From Oscillatoria sp. SIO1A7 (GTDB lineage: Bacteria > Cyanobacteriota > Cyanobacteriia > Cyanobacteriales > Laspinemataceae), in NCBI GenBank assembly GCA_010672965.1, contig JAAHFN010000047.1:1-52142 (forward strand): DNA of 52,142 bases. Reading direction: 5' to 3'. Made by a program: the position numbers and the translations under genes. Positions within the stretch are counted from its first letter, which is position 1; each line of letters starts with the position of its first letter. Under the pieces are notes generated by a model, which was not told where the DNA came from, ran no database searches, and worked only from the letters and a program-made list of their open reading frames with translations. Below are positions 40,336 to 49,821 of this stretch, one piece after another.

Positions 40336-43300
40336 CTATCTGACTACCAGCCAAGCAATAATAGATTCAACGAGCTGAGGATCTTGGGGCGAAAAAGTCT
40401 GCAGCCCCGAGGCAGATACATCGCCGACAACGCAAATCGCCCCGTCAAAGCGAGTCAAAGCTTTGAGGAAAACATCGCTAAAACCTTGGGGCTCGGGAGG
40501 TCTCGGGTCTTCATAGAAGATGAGGGCTAGAGAATACTCGCTCTCTTCGACTAAATCTTCCCAATAGTCTTGCAAACCTGCCATACTTTCCGGTTTGCCA
40601 TCCTCGCTTTTGGGGCAACCTTGTTTGGTCATTTGGCGATAGATATTTTTGGCCGGATTGTCCCGGTCAATGAATTTGCTGCCATCGATCCAGAGGACTT
40701 GTTTGACCCCCACCGTTCGGGCTGAGCGGAGTCGTTGGCGTAGCCTGCCCGGAGGGCTTAGCCTATTCCGAGCGGAGTCTAAAGACCCTTGAACTGGTAC
40801 GTTATTAACTTGCAGGTTTTCCGCCAGACTGCTTTCCCTAGCCTTAAGTCGCTCTTCCAGAAGTTCGGGCAGTTCTGCCAAATTGATGGGGGAGGTTTTA
40901 TTTTCGTTTGACCCGTGCCATGCGCGGTAGAACTCGGGGTAGGGCAGGTCTTGGGCAATCTTCCAGAGAAGTCCGTAGCAATTCTCAAAGAGATTGAAGT
41001 TATGTTCGTAGGTTTCATTGCCGAGCTGGCCTCGCAGGGCAGAAACAATATCTCTTTGTTGCTCTGGCGTAGCGATAACGTCTTCTAAACTCTCGGCAGC
41101 CAGCATACGAGTATATTCATCTTCAGTGTTTTTAAGAAGTTCTGCTAAAACAGCGATCGCCTCCTTATTCCCTTTTCCGATTTTCCCTAAACTCTCGGCA
41201 GCCTGCCTACGGATATTTTCATCTTCGGTGGTTTCGATAAGTTTGACTAAGGCAGCGATCGCCTTCTTGTTGCCCTGTCCAATTTTCCCTAAACTCTCGG
41301 CAGCCCGCCTACGGATATTTTCGTTTTCGGTGGTTTCGATAACTTGGACTAAAGCAGCGATCGCCTTCTTGTTGCCCGGGTCGATTTGCCCCAAACTATC
41401 GGCAGCCCGCCAACTGATATCTTCATTATCGGTGTTTTCAATAACTTCGACCAAAGCAGCGATCGCCTTCTTGTTGCCCTGTCCTATTTCCCCCAAACTC
41501 CAGGCAGCCTCCTCACGGTTATTGTCATCTTCGGCGGTTTTAATAAGTTCGAGTAAAACAGCGATCGCCTCCTTGTTGCCCGGGTCTATTTTCCCCAAAC
41601 TCCAGGCAGCCTGCCTACGGATATCTTGGTTTTCGGTGGTTTCGATAAGTTTGACTAAAGCGGCGATCGCCTTCTTGTTGCCCTGTCCTATTTCCCCCAA
41701 AACCAAAGCAGCTAGCAAACAGATACCTTTATCTTCGGTGGTTTTCATAAGTTCGAGCAAAGCAGCGATCGCCTCCTTGTTGCCCTGTCCTATTTCCCTC
41801 AAACTCAAGGCAGCCTGCCAACGGATATCTTCGTTTTCGGTGGTTTCGATAAGTTTGACTAAAGCAGCGATCGCCTCCTTGTTGCCCGGGTCGATTTGCC
41901 CCAAAATGAAGGCAGCGTGCCAACGGATATTTTCCTTTTCGGCGGTTTTAATAAGTTCGAGCAAAGCAGCGATCGCCTCCTTGTTGCCCGGGTCGATTTG
42001 CCCCAAACTCTCGGCAGCCAGACTACGGATATTTTCATCTTCGGTGGTTTCAATAACTTCGACCAAAGCAGCGATCTCCTCCTTGTTGCCCGGGTCTATT
42101 TGCCCCAAACTCCAGGCAGCCTGCCTACGGATATATTCATCTTCGGTCGGTTCAATAAGTTCGAGCAAAGCAGCGATCGCCTCCTTGTTGCCCTGTCCGA
42201 TTTGCCCTAAAGTCTCGGCAACCAGCCCACGGGTATATTCAGGATATTGGGGAGATTTGAGGAGCTGGGAAAGTTCCCGAATGGCGCGATCGCGGTCAGT
42301 TTGCTTTAGAGTCTCCCTGGCAGCATTGGCAGTACGATAGGCATAGCTTAGCCATTCTTGTTTTTCCTCGTTGAAATAACCAAAACTCCACTTTACTATC
42401 TGCTCTACGATGCGATCTGCCAGCAAACAGTTTTTAAACTCGCTAATCCCTGCGGCGGCGAGGAAGTAGGCGCGATATTCATAAAATCCTCTATCTACTT
42501 TATCGTAGTGCCAGTCTCCGCAGCGGTCGTCAAAATTTAGCAATGCCTCGATAAAGCTCTCTTTCTCCTCCTCCGCAACCCCGCTCTCTCGCCCGAGCCA
42601 CAATAAAATGACCTGCCGCCACTGGGGGGAGAAAATCCGATATTCTTTGTCCGAGACTGGGAAGTTCCGATGCTGCTTGGGTAAAAAATAATCCCAGTCA
42701 TCCACGGCCAAGGCGGCAAAATATTCCTGAAAAGTGGGGTGATAAAACACGCAAATAGCCTCTGGAGGCCGTTCCACCCGATTTAACCAGCCCAACTGCT
42801 TCGCCGCCTCAAAAGTAGAGCGACTTGCCAAGGTTTCGCGCACCCAGCTTTCCCGCAAGCGGAACCGCGATGACTCTTCTTTTTCTGCCATTGCGGCTAA
42901 TGCCAACTGCGCCAAAGCCTTATCGATTACCTCACGTTTCTCTAAAATTTCCTCGTTTGCTTTCCAACTATACACCCAATCCACAAACTGCCCGTATAAC
43001 GCCGCCTGCGTTTCCGGTAACCCGCCCGCCTTCGATTGCCAAATTTGACACAACATCCACAGTCGCAAGGGATTGCGAACCAGTTCCTTGAGACGAGAGT
43101 TTTCCGACTCTGCCAGCCTCGCCTCTAAACTCTCCCCCTTCGCAGCATCGCCTATCTCGGCAAACCAACTTTTAATATAGCCTGCCACCTGTTCGGGGTC
43201 AAATTCCAAATTTCTAAAAATGTCAAAACCGGAAAAAGCATTCCTATCCGCATCCCAGACGTTCACCCGACAAGTAACGATAACCCGCGCCGCCTGCACC

Positions 43301-44778
43301 CATCCTTTCAAAAGTTGCTCCACATGGCGATCCTCAATCCTGGCGGTCATCTCGTCCAACCCATCCAACAACAGCCAAATCCGATCCTTATATTGAGTGA
43401 GGTCATCAATAGAAAGGCTTTGCCCCGTTGGTTTGAGCCACATTTCCTCAATATGGTGAGTAATCGTCGCTTCGGTTAAGTCTGCCAAGGATACCCAAAT
43501 CGGCAATCCCAACTTTTCCTCTAAAATCCAAAAGGCAATTTTTTGCAGCCGCGTGGTTTTGCCGGAACCGGGTTCGCCGATAATGGCAATTCGGCGACCT
43601 TGGCTCTTTTCGCTTTGCCCCTTTCGCAACACTTCCTCAAAAAAACTATCTTCGGCAATCGGGGTGAGTCTTTCTTCTTGTTTTTGTTCTGACTGTCCCA
43701 TCCCTTGAGGTTTGCCCGACTTGCGTTCCACGATCGCCAAGGGAACATAAACCCGATCTAGATCCGGTGTCACCCCGTCGGCGTTGTGAAAATCGCTAGT
43801 TGTCGGTTTACTTTGTGCTACCAAGTTCTGGTGACAGATATCCAGCAACTGCTCCAGGGTCAAGGATTTGGGCATAAGGCCAGCGCGAATATCGCTGACT
43901 GTTTCGTTTAGCTCCAGTAACGGTTCCCTGACGTTCGTCTCGAACATTTGCGAGAATTCAGTAAAACGGGAATCTATCTGTTGGGAAATTTGCTCGAACA
44001 ATTCCTGCTGCTGAGTCGCCGTTCCCTCCAACTTTCTTTCTAAATGCTGGAAATGCTCTAAAGCTTCGGGCAGCCAAGGGGTATTTTCTCCTATATTTCG
44101 CAGTTCTGCTTTCATCTCCAAGACTAGCCGCAACATTAACGGCGCAAAAACCGTGCCATCGCTGGCAAAATCTTCCTTGAGTATTTTGCTCAATGCTTGA
44201 GGAAATTTTTCATGCAGTAACTCGGCTACTTGTTGATGGACTTGGCCAGGAAGCTCAAACCCGCCCCCCTTGCGAGCATCCATGTTTAAGCTGGCGAAAA
44301 TATCTCCCCATCCTTCGGGGTCGAGATTGCCTGTTTGGGTTAGGCCGAACTCTTCCGGGGTCAGGAATTCTTCGATTTTTCCTTCTGTTAATTTTTGGTA
44401 CGGTTCCTCGGCGAGTCTTCGTCGATAAATTTCCACCCAGTTATCCCTGGCACGGGCGGCGATTTTCTTTAAGTCGCGGCGGACTTGGCGTTCTTGCTTT
44501 TCTGCGGCCAGGTCTATGACAGCAGCGATCGCCCTCCCCACTGCCTTGCTTAAATGCTCGTTCTCCGAAGAAAAGCGATCGCTATCTCTCCAGTCAAGCA
44601 AGGCATCAATAGCATTGGCAGTATTGCCAGCAGCCACGCTACTTAAAGCAGTTGCCAAAGTTGCATTCAAGACAATTCCCGCCTCGGTCAGTATGGGGGC
44701 ACAAACCAAGCCGACCAACATACAGATGCTTGCAAACCCTAACTTAACGAGCGATCGCCCTCGCCCTTCATTCTTCAT
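40336..44778 (-). CDS. Membrane-anchored NACHT NTPase with HEAT-repeat array
   Basis: 1480 residues. Hydrophobic N-terminus (LVKLGFASICMLVGLVCAPIL, about 10-30) then a helical region with coiled-coil character (240-300). NACHT: Walker A AIIGEPGSGKTT (398-409), Walker B IWLLLDGLDEM (467-477), VTCRVNVWD, FYHPTFQEYFAAL. About residues 845-1230 hold 11 full HEAT units of 34 residues plus a partial one (AAESLGQIDPGNKEAIAALL type), almost identical to each other. A distinct C-terminal domain (about 1355-1480, KQVLWIDGSKFIDRDNP...YSLALIFYEDP) is unrecognised. An in-frame dispersed repeat contributes SLDSARNRLSPPGRLRQRL. STAND-type sensor by family; the array presumably recognises the ligand. Confidence 0.92.
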   Translation of the reverse strand: MKNEGRGRSLVKLGFASICMLVGLVCAPILTEAGIVLNATLATALSSVAAGNTANAIDALLDWRDSDRFSSENEHLSKAVGRAIAAVIDLAAEKQERQVRRDLKKIAARARDNWVEIYRRRLAEEPYQKLTEGKIEEFLTPEEFGLTQTGNLDPEGWGDIFASLNMDARKGGGFELPGQVHQQVAELLHEKFPQALSKILKEDFASDGTVFAPLMLRLVLEMKAELRNIGENTPWLPEALEHFQHLERKLEGTATQQQELFEQISQQIDSRFTEFSQMFETNVREPLLELNETVSDIRAGLMPKSLTLEQLLDICHQNLVAQSKPTTSDFHNADGVTPDLDRVYVPLAIVERKSGKPQGMGQSEQKQEERLTPIAEDSFFEEVLRKGQSEKSQGRRIAIIGEPGSGKTTRLQKIAFWILEEKLGLPIWVSLADLTEATITHHIEEMWLKPTGQSLSIDDLTQYKDRIWLLLDGLDEMTARIEDRHVEQLLKGWVQAARVIVTCRVNVWDADRNAFSGFDIFRNLEFDPEQVAGYIKSWFAEIGDAAKGESLEARLAESENSRLKELVRNPLRLWMLCQIWQSKAGGLPETQAALYGQFVDWVYSWKANEEILEKREVIDKALAQLALAAMAEKEESSRFRLRESWVRETLASRSTFEAAKQLGWLNRVERPPEAICVFYHPTFQEYFAALAVDDWDYFLPKQHRNFPVSDKEYRIFSPQWRQVILLWLGRESGVAEEEKESFIEALLNFDDRCGDWHYDKVDRGFYEYRAYFLAAAGISEFKNCLLADRIVEQIVKWSFGYFNEEKQEWLSYAYRTANAARETLKQTDRDRAIRELSQLLKSPQYPEYTRGLVAETLGQIGQGNKEAIAALLELIEPTEDEYIRRQAAWSLGQIDPGNKEEIAALVEVIETTEDENIRSLAAESLGQIDPGNKEAIAALLELIKTAEKENIRWHAAFILGQIDPGNKEAIAALVKLIETTENEDIRWQAALSLREIGQGNKEAIAALLELMKTTEDKGICLLAALVLGEIGQGNKKAIAALVKLIETTENQDIRRQAAWSLGKIDPGNKEAIAVLLELIKTAEDDNNREEAAWSLGEIGQGNKKAIAALVEVIENTDNEDISWRAADSLGQIDPGNKKAIAALVQVIETTENENIRRRAAESLGKIGQGNKKAIAALVKLIETTEDENIRRQAAESLGKIGKGNKEAIAVLAELLKNTEDEYTRMLAAESLEDVIATPEQQRDIVSALRGQLGNETYEHNFNLFENCYGLLWKIAQDLPYPEFYRAWHGSNENKTSPINLAELPELLEERLKARESSLAENLQVNNVPVQGSLDSARNRLSPPGRLRQRLRSARTVGVKQVLWIDGSKFIDRDNPAKNIYRQMTKQGCPKSEDGKPESMAGLQDYWEDLVEESEYSLALIFYEDPRPPEPQGFSDVFLKALTRFDGAICVVGDVSASGLQTFSPQDPQLVESIIAWLVVR
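41090..42232 (-). repeat. 102-bp tandem repeats encoding HEAT units
   Basis: Eleven full units of 34 codons, each with one HIP1-like GCGATCGC at the same place in nearly all units (41156, 41258, 41360 and so on). High identity between units points to recent duplication or gene conversion. Variation is concentrated at the end of each unit (ENIRRQ, EDIRWQ, KGICLL, DNNREE). Confidence 0.92.
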
Positions 44779-44870
44779 CTCCGTAACTCCAACCCTACCT
44801 TTATTATATGGCGATCGCTTTTACCCTTGATGTTATATCAATACCTTCGCCAAAACGCAAAAACACCTTA

Positions 44871-45003
44871 TATGAAATCCGGTTAATTACTCATAAATAA
44901 ATCCCGTAGGGGTTCCCCGGGAGCGCCCCGGCCGCCCCAGACGCTCCCGGGGCGCTCCCGGGGAACCCCTACAGATACTGTGACTGTTTAACCGGATTTG
45001 ATA
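44871..45003. mobile_element. Family 2 inverted-repeat element, copy 5
   Basis: Starts TATGAAATCCGG, ends CCGGATTTGATA, 133 bp, flanked by TTA (44868-44870 and 45004-45006). Confidence 0.88.
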
Positions 45004-45424
45004 TTACCTACTGTAGTGGTCTGTCTGGCTTAAAATTGTAGGGAGCGGCCCGGGAACGAAACAAGGGCGCAACGATTGGTATAGTTGGGTTACTCGCACG
45101 AGTTGGCTCCGCCAACACTCCGTTCAACCCAACCTACATTTACACACAATTTTAACCGTCGCCAAGCCAGTAGTGCTTTGGCAAATCTAAAATTGTGTGT
45201 AGCTGTAGTAGCTGTAGGTTGGGCCCGGGAACGAAACCCAACTATACCAATTAGTGCGCCCTTGTTTCGTTCCGTTCAACCGCTCCCTACAATTTTAAGG
45301 CAGACAGTCCAGTAAGGGGGATTCGCGAATCCCTCCTACAATTGCGATCGCCCTTACTGGTTTGGTTGGATCCTACGGGAAACCCACCCCTAGCCCCTCC
45401 CAGGAGGGGAAGCTTTTTTTAGGT

Positions 45425-45513
45425 AGGACTTACGCAACAACGCTATGGCTCGGGGCAATCGCGGGGGGACTGCCCTACAAACAACTAAATCTGGACATTT
45501 TGCGTAAGTCCTG
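45425..45513. mobile_element. Family 5 inverted-repeat element, copy D
   Basis: Ends AGGACTTACGCA and TGCGTAAGTCCTG, about 89 bp. Confidence 0.75.
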
Positions 45514-45642
45514 TTAGGGCAATTAACCGGATTCGATCTAACTTTTTTAAGGCGAACTCTCAAAAAATCAGTGAAATCGCAATAACAGGTTTACAGTCAA
45601 TAGGCTTAAGGGACAAAAGTTAAAATGCGATCGCGTTATCTA

Positions 45643-45790
45643 TAGCGTTTCTCAAGTAAGTGTAATAAAGGATCGGACCCTAGAAACGTAGGGGCGACAG
45701 CATCCCTTCGACAATCTCCGGGCTCCTAACGGCAACTCTCATATTGGGATGCAACGCCGGTGATTATTCACATCAATTTGAGAAACGCTA
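45643..45790. mobile_element. Family 1 inverted-repeat element, copy 4
   Basis: Ends TAGCGTTTCTCAA and TTGAGAAACGCTA, 148 bp, TA duplication at 45641-45642 and 45791-45792. Confidence 0.88.
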
Positions 45791-45949
45791 TAGTGCAGGG
45801 CGGCAGACTTATTACCTTGAGACTTCCGCACAGGGGCACCTAGCGCCCCTGTGCGGGTTCGCCGCGATCGCTTCTTCCTGGATTTTGGACCTGTGTTAGT
45901 CGCGATCGCTCCTTCGAGCTTTCTTAAAGCCAGCGATCGCTTGCTACAG

Positions 45950-46336
45950 TGAATTTCCCAAAGAAAACCCACCCGCTGCCGCAATTCCAGACTTTCGTCA
46001 GCGGGGGTCTTGGGGTGGGCTGTCTTCCCCACCCGGGCTAGCTATTGGAGCATGGCAAAGGACTTCTTGCCCTAAATCCTCAAAGTCCAAGGGCTATACC
46101 CCTCTAGCAACCAGGGTTTTCAAGGGTGTTTGAGTGAAAAATACCTCCCTGCGAAGGTTTACATCCTGTGTGTGTCGGGTCGCGGTTAGCCGCGATCCTT
46201 ATTTTTGCCCCTTTCTAAGGGGCTATAAAAGTATCTTAGCAGGGTTTTGCTCGAATTCCAACATTGGAAGCAGAAATTTTCTGAACTTTCCGCATTTTCT
46301 GCACCCCCTGCATTTTTGTATAGCCTAATGTTACAG
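45950..46336 (+). ncRNA. Candidate structured RNA, copy 2
   Basis: Homologue of 21224-21606. Stems: CCCACC (45968-45973) with GGTGGG (46014-46019) enclosing CCGCTG (45973-45978) with CAGCGG (45999-46004), which differs from the inner stem of copy 1 but still pairs; GGACTT with AAGTCC (about 46060-46090); hairpin 46177-46198 (GGGTCGCGG with CCGCGATCC); GCCCC with GGGGC (about 46207-46223). It ends about 160 bp before the WD40 gene on the same strand, so it may be that gene's leader or an independent RNA. Confidence 0.55.
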
Positions 46337-46495
46337 CAGGTCGCTCGCCAAGCCTGCGGGTATGACTTGTGAGCCTGCGATCGCCCCGGAGCCTTGCCAT
46401 AGGCAAAGAGGCAGGACGCCGCCTGCTAAACTATTGAAAATTGGGCATATCCCAATTGAAGGCCCCGCATCCGGCAAGGATTTATACTTCTATCT

Positions 46496-48514
46496 ATGTC
46501 TCTACCCTCTGCTGTCTTTGACGTTCTGGCGCAATTGGCTAAAGAATCTTCCCAGGCTTTGGCAGAAAAACTGACAGAAACTTGCGGCCATTCTCCTTCG
46601 ACACCCACAGAGCTATCGAGCGCTCCGGCTCTGGTGGATTCCGTCAGGGAGGATCCGGCCTATATCCAAGCAATGGTCAACTACTGGGAGCAGAGAGCTA
46701 ATCGAGAGGAGGACTCCTCAGTTAGCAGGGAGCGTGCCGAAGAGCTGCAAGAACTAGAACTGTTTTTGCGACGGGAATGCTCCGGGGAGCTTCTGGAACT
46801 GTTGCGCAAGTGGCAGGCGAATCGAATCGAAGTCAAGCTAGCGGAAATTCAGCCCCTTTGGGACCAAGACCCTTGGTTTGCGAAGTTAAGTCGCCTGGAA
46901 ACAGTACAGATTTTGCGAGCGGCGAGACTGCAACATTGCCTGCCAATTTTGGCTGCCCCTCCAAAAATCAGCCGCTCTTGTCCCGAGACCTTTCGCGAAG
47001 ACCTGGCTATCGAGTTGCCGGATAAATTAGGGAGATTCCTCAACTTACATTATCCCCTAGTGGCCATGCGATCGCACATGCCTCTATGTCCCGTTGAATT
47101 TTACGACGACTATTTTAAAGAAGCTATTTCCGGCAGCGATGTCAGAATGTTGCAGGAAGTCCTAGGACTGGTTCCCACGGCGATTCTTTATACGAACATC
47201 ACCGATTATGAAGTAAATTTCCATCTTGGTTTTTGGGGTCAGAAGAATAGTAACGTCGCCCTATATCCCATGCCCTCCTGGGATTGGGATGCAGCAGAGC
47301 AGGAGCTGGAAAAAGAAGGGCGAGATAGAATCCAATCCCTGCGGGCAATTAGGCAAATAATAGTTAAAGTCCACCAACTGCTAGCGGCTTTTGTTGCCGA
47401 TTGGTATTACCTCAATACCAATCCAATCCACGAAGCGCAGCTTTGCAGTAAAGCTATGAGCGAGACTCTGGGGGGAGCGCCATTTTCTCCAGAACAACTC
47501 TCAGCTTGGATCCAACCTTATATCGATGTTCTACAAGAGATTAAAGACAAACAGCAGCAAGCCTACGAAAGAGAAGTAGTTCCCTTGCTAGCGGTTAATC
47601 GAGCTAAGTCTTTGCAATGCACCGATACTCTAACGGGGCATACGGATTGGGTCTATTCAGTGGCGATCGCTCCCAACAACCAAACTCTTGCTAGCGGCGG
47701 TGCGGACAAGAATATTAATATTTGGAATCTAGAAAAAGCTAAATTAACTCTCACTCTGACCTGGCATTCTCAAACTGTTGAGTCTGTGGCGATTAGCCCG
47801 GACGGGGAAACTCTTGTCAGCGGCAGTGCGGACAACACTATCAATGTTTGGCATCTGACCACCGGGGAGCTGCTCTATACCCTAACCGGCCATACCAAAA
47901 AAGTCAGCTCTGTAGCGATTAGCCCGGACGGAAAGACTATTGTCAGCGGCAGTTATGACAGCATTATCAAACTTTGGAATCTAGAGACTGGAGAATTAAT
48001 CCGCAGTCTAACTGGCCATAAAGATTCCGTCAGTTGCGTGGCAATCTGTCCCGCTAGCCAAAATATTGCTAGCGGGAGCTTCGACAATACGATTAAGATC
48101 TGGAGTCTTCGCAGCGGGAAATTAATGCATACCCTGAGCGGCCACGCCCATACGATTGAGGCTCTAGCAATGAGCCCCGACGGTAAAACTATGGCTAGTG
48201 GCAGTACCGACGAGGCGATTAAGATTTGGGATATCCATAGCGGGAAATTAATCCGCACTCTGAGCGGGCATTCTAACTGGATTCTCTGCCTCGCTTTTAG
48301 CCCGGACGGCCATACTCTTGCTAGCGGCGATCGCGCAACTTATCCCGGTAGCTATAAAGATGGCGTTATTAAGCTGTGGCATTTGCCAGCGGGGGAACTG
48401 GTACAAACCCTTGCGGATCATTCCAATTCAATTTATTCTCTAGCCTTCAGTCCCGACGGCACAAAACTGATTAGCGGCAGCGTTGATAATACCATCAAAA
48501 TTTGGCAGGGATAA
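46496..48514 (+). CDS. WD40 seven-bladed propeller protein with novel N-terminal region
   Basis: 672 residues. Residues 1-375 form a mostly helical region that I do not recognise (ETVQILRAARLQHCLPIL, EFYDDYFKEAISGSDVRML, HQLLAAFVADWYYLNTNPIHEAQLCSKA). From 376 there are seven WD40 repeats, each with GH near the start and IW or LW at the end (TLTGHTDWVYSVAIAPN, KNINIWNLEKAK and so on), enough for one closed propeller. Repeat six carries a short insertion (RATYPGSYKDG). No kinase, NACHT or protease motif is seen in the N-terminal part. The propeller should bind a protein partner, and the N-terminal region may be the functional half. It lies directly downstream of structured-RNA copy 2. Confidence 0.9.
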   Translation: MSLPSAVFDVLAQLAKESSQALAEKLTETCGHSPSTPTELSSAPALVDSVREDPAYIQAMVNYWEQRANREEDSSVSRERAEELQELELFLRRECSGELLELLRKWQANRIEVKLAEIQPLWDQDPWFAKLSRLETVQILRAARLQHCLPILAAPPKISRSCPETFREDLAIELPDKLGRFLNLHYPLVAMRSHMPLCPVEFYDDYFKEAISGSDVRMLQEVLGLVPTAILYTNITDYEVNFHLGFWGQKNSNVALYPMPSWDWDAAEQELEKEGRDRIQSLRAIRQIIVKVHQLLAAFVADWYYLNTNPIHEAQLCSKAMSETLGGAPFSPEQLSAWIQPYIDVLQEIKDKQQQAYEREVVPLLAVNRAKSLQCTDTLTGHTDWVYSVAIAPNNQTLASGGADKNINIWNLEKAKLTLTLTWHSQTVESVAISPDGETLVSGSADNTINVWHLTTGELLYTLTGHTKKVSSVAISPDGKTIVSGSYDSIIKLWNLETGELIRSLTGHKDSVSCVAICPASQNIASGSFDNTIKIWSLRSGKLMHTLSGHAHTIEALAMSPDGKTMASGSTDEAIKIWDIHSGKLIRTLSGHSNWILCLAFSPDGHTLASGDRATYPGSYKDGVIKLWHLPAGELVQTLADHSNSIYSLAFSPDGTKLISGSVDNTIKIWQG

Positions 48515-48737
48515 TATAGCAGTAAGCAGTCAGCCATCAGCAGTCAGCTGTCAGCACAAGCATTGCTAGTGGTCTGTCAATAAATAATTGGGCATTGGGC
48601 ATTGGAAAAAATTGCTCGACTATTCAAAACTACCTTGACGGGCTACTAGAGTGTAGCTTTGGCAAACTTTAAGTGCTATAGCTTTGCGTTTGGGTCTCGA
48701 TCTAGCACTACGCATCTTTGGGAGCGGATAATTCTTA

Positions 48738-48946
48738 TAGTCATTTCAAATAAAAACGAGACTTTCTGGTTGGGGCGATTTCGCGCGATCGCCCCCACAA
48801 CAAGGGCGAGAGCAACGGGAGCATTTCACTTTTGCAAGCAGTAGATTGGGTTTCGTTCCCGGGCCCAACCTACGCAACCAAAAAGCTCGGATTACAAAAT
48901 TGAAATGCTCCCAACGCAACTGTCTCATTCTTAATTGAAATGACTA
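48738..48946. mobile_element. Family 4 element, copy 2, interrupted by a family 3 element
   Basis: TA duplication at 48736-48737 and 48947-48948. Ends TAGTCATTTCAA and TTGAAATGACTA. The family 3 element occupies 48817-48912. Confidence 0.85.
48817..48912. mobile_element. Family 3 inverted-repeat element, copy 3 (nested)
   Basis: Ends GGGAGCATTTCA and TGAAATGCTCCC, 96 bp. Flanks AGAGCAAC and AACGCAAC agree at 6 of 8 positions, a decayed 8-bp duplication. Younger than the family 4 element it sits in. Confidence 0.82.
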
Positions 48947-49006
48947 TAACTCCGGAGCGGAGCTAATAGGCTCAAAGCTGACGGCTGAAAGCTGACAGCT
49001 ATAGAG

Positions 49007-49600
49007 CTAAATAGAACGCAATCGAGTGGAGGGTTGCCAAGCCGGGCTGCAAGTCCCGCCGGTGCAGTCTAGATGCAGTTCGTGCCAATATAATGTAGGC
49101 AGCGCCCAGCCGCGATCGCCCGCTCGTTCGTTTTGCAGAAAGCGGTTTTCCAGATAATCGTTTGGCGACTCATAGCGCTTTTGATGCCAGTAGGGCACCG
49201 TATAGGAGCCAAACTTCTTGCGATACTCGTCCGAGTCAATGATTGCCGATACCATTGCCCCTACTCCGTTGCGGATCAGAATATTATGCCAACCGCGAAT
49301 TTCCGCTTCGTTGCGAGGCGATCGCCCCAAAAAATGCTTCAAAGCGTTTTCAATAAACTTGACATTAGAGCTATTTTCGTAGAAAGACTCCAAATATAGG
49401 CTCGAAACCGCCAGACTCTTAAGAAAATGGCGAATTCCTATTTTGCCTTTGAGAAATTCTTTTTCTAACCTAGCCAAATGGTTGCGTTCGGACTCATAGG
49501 GCTGACGCTCTAGAACCTGGTTGTAGATTGCAGATAGTACAAATTCGCGCTCTTCCTTGGATGCTTTCTGGCTGCTTATCACCGGTTCTATTGTTGGCAT
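49007..49600 (-). CDS. Phycobilisome linker-domain protein (PF00427 type)
   Basis: 197 residues from the ATG at 49600 (MPTIEPVISS); an upstream in-frame TTG contains the AGGAGG ribosome site and cannot be the start. Linker-domain features: LSAIYNQVLERQPYESERNHLARLEKEFLKGKIGIRHFLKSLA, SSLYLESFYENSSNVKFIENALKHFLGRSP, MVSAIIDSDEYRKKFG and VPYWHQKRYES (given in parts). Only one linker domain is present and the C-terminus (HLDCTGGTCSPAWQPSTRLRSI region) is unusual, with two cysteines. Rod, rod-core or accessory role cannot be decided. It is followed on the same strand by neither cpc nor apc genes; its upstream neighbour is the phycobiliprotein-like gene at 49822. Confidence 0.9.
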   Translation of the reverse strand: MPTIEPVISSQKASKEEREFVLSAIYNQVLERQPYESERNHLARLEKEFLKGKIGIRHFLKSLAVSSLYLESFYENSSNVKFIENALKHFLGRSPRNEAEIRGWHNILIRNGVGAMVSAIIDSDEYRKKFGSYTVPYWHQKRYESPNDYLENRFLQNERAGDRGWALPTLYWHELHLDCTGGTCSPAWQPSTRLRSI

Positions 49601-49639
49601 TTTTTCCTCCTGACCCAACTCAAAACTAACAACTAAAAA

Positions 49640-49793
49640 CTCTCAAGCTAACAACTCAAAGCTCTCAAGCTAATAACTCAACAGTCTCAAGCTAATAACT
49701 CAAAGCTCTCAAGCTAATAACTCAACAGTCTCAAGCTAATAACTCAACAGTCTCAAGCTAATAACTCAACACTCTTAAGCTAACAACTCAACA
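49640..49793. repeat. 22-bp tandem repeats
   Basis: Seven units of the form CTCAAGCTAATAACTCAAC plus 3 bases, between the linker and phycobiliprotein-like genes, grading into AACTCAA heptamers. Confidence 0.88.
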
Positions 49794-49821
49794 CTCAAAA
49801 CTTAAAACTCAAGACTTAAAA

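Larger units (their letters stand above)
44779..45949. other. Repeat-packed gene-free region
   Basis: Holds a family 2 element (44871-45003), inverted repeats with AACGAAACCCAACTATACC (45060-45260), an ACACACAATTTTA hairpin (about 45142-45200), a family 5 copy (45425-45513) and a family 1 copy (45643-45790). No gene. Confidence 0.6.
48515..49006. other. Gene-free stretch with nested elements
   Basis: Contains GTCAGCA-type heptamers (48522-48558), ATTGGGC units (48587-48605), a family 4 element (48738-48946) holding a family 3 element, and a GCTGACAGCT repeat near 48990. No gene. Confidence 0.6.

Noticed and set aside
41018-42340. 440-codon open frame on the plus strand opposite the HEAT repeats
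   Set aside because: It is open only because the 102-bp repeat has no stop in that frame; the minus strand encodes clear HEAT units and NACHT.
49601-49618. Upstream TTG start for the linker gene
   Set aside because: The AGGAGG ribosome site for the ATG at 49600 lies within this stretch.
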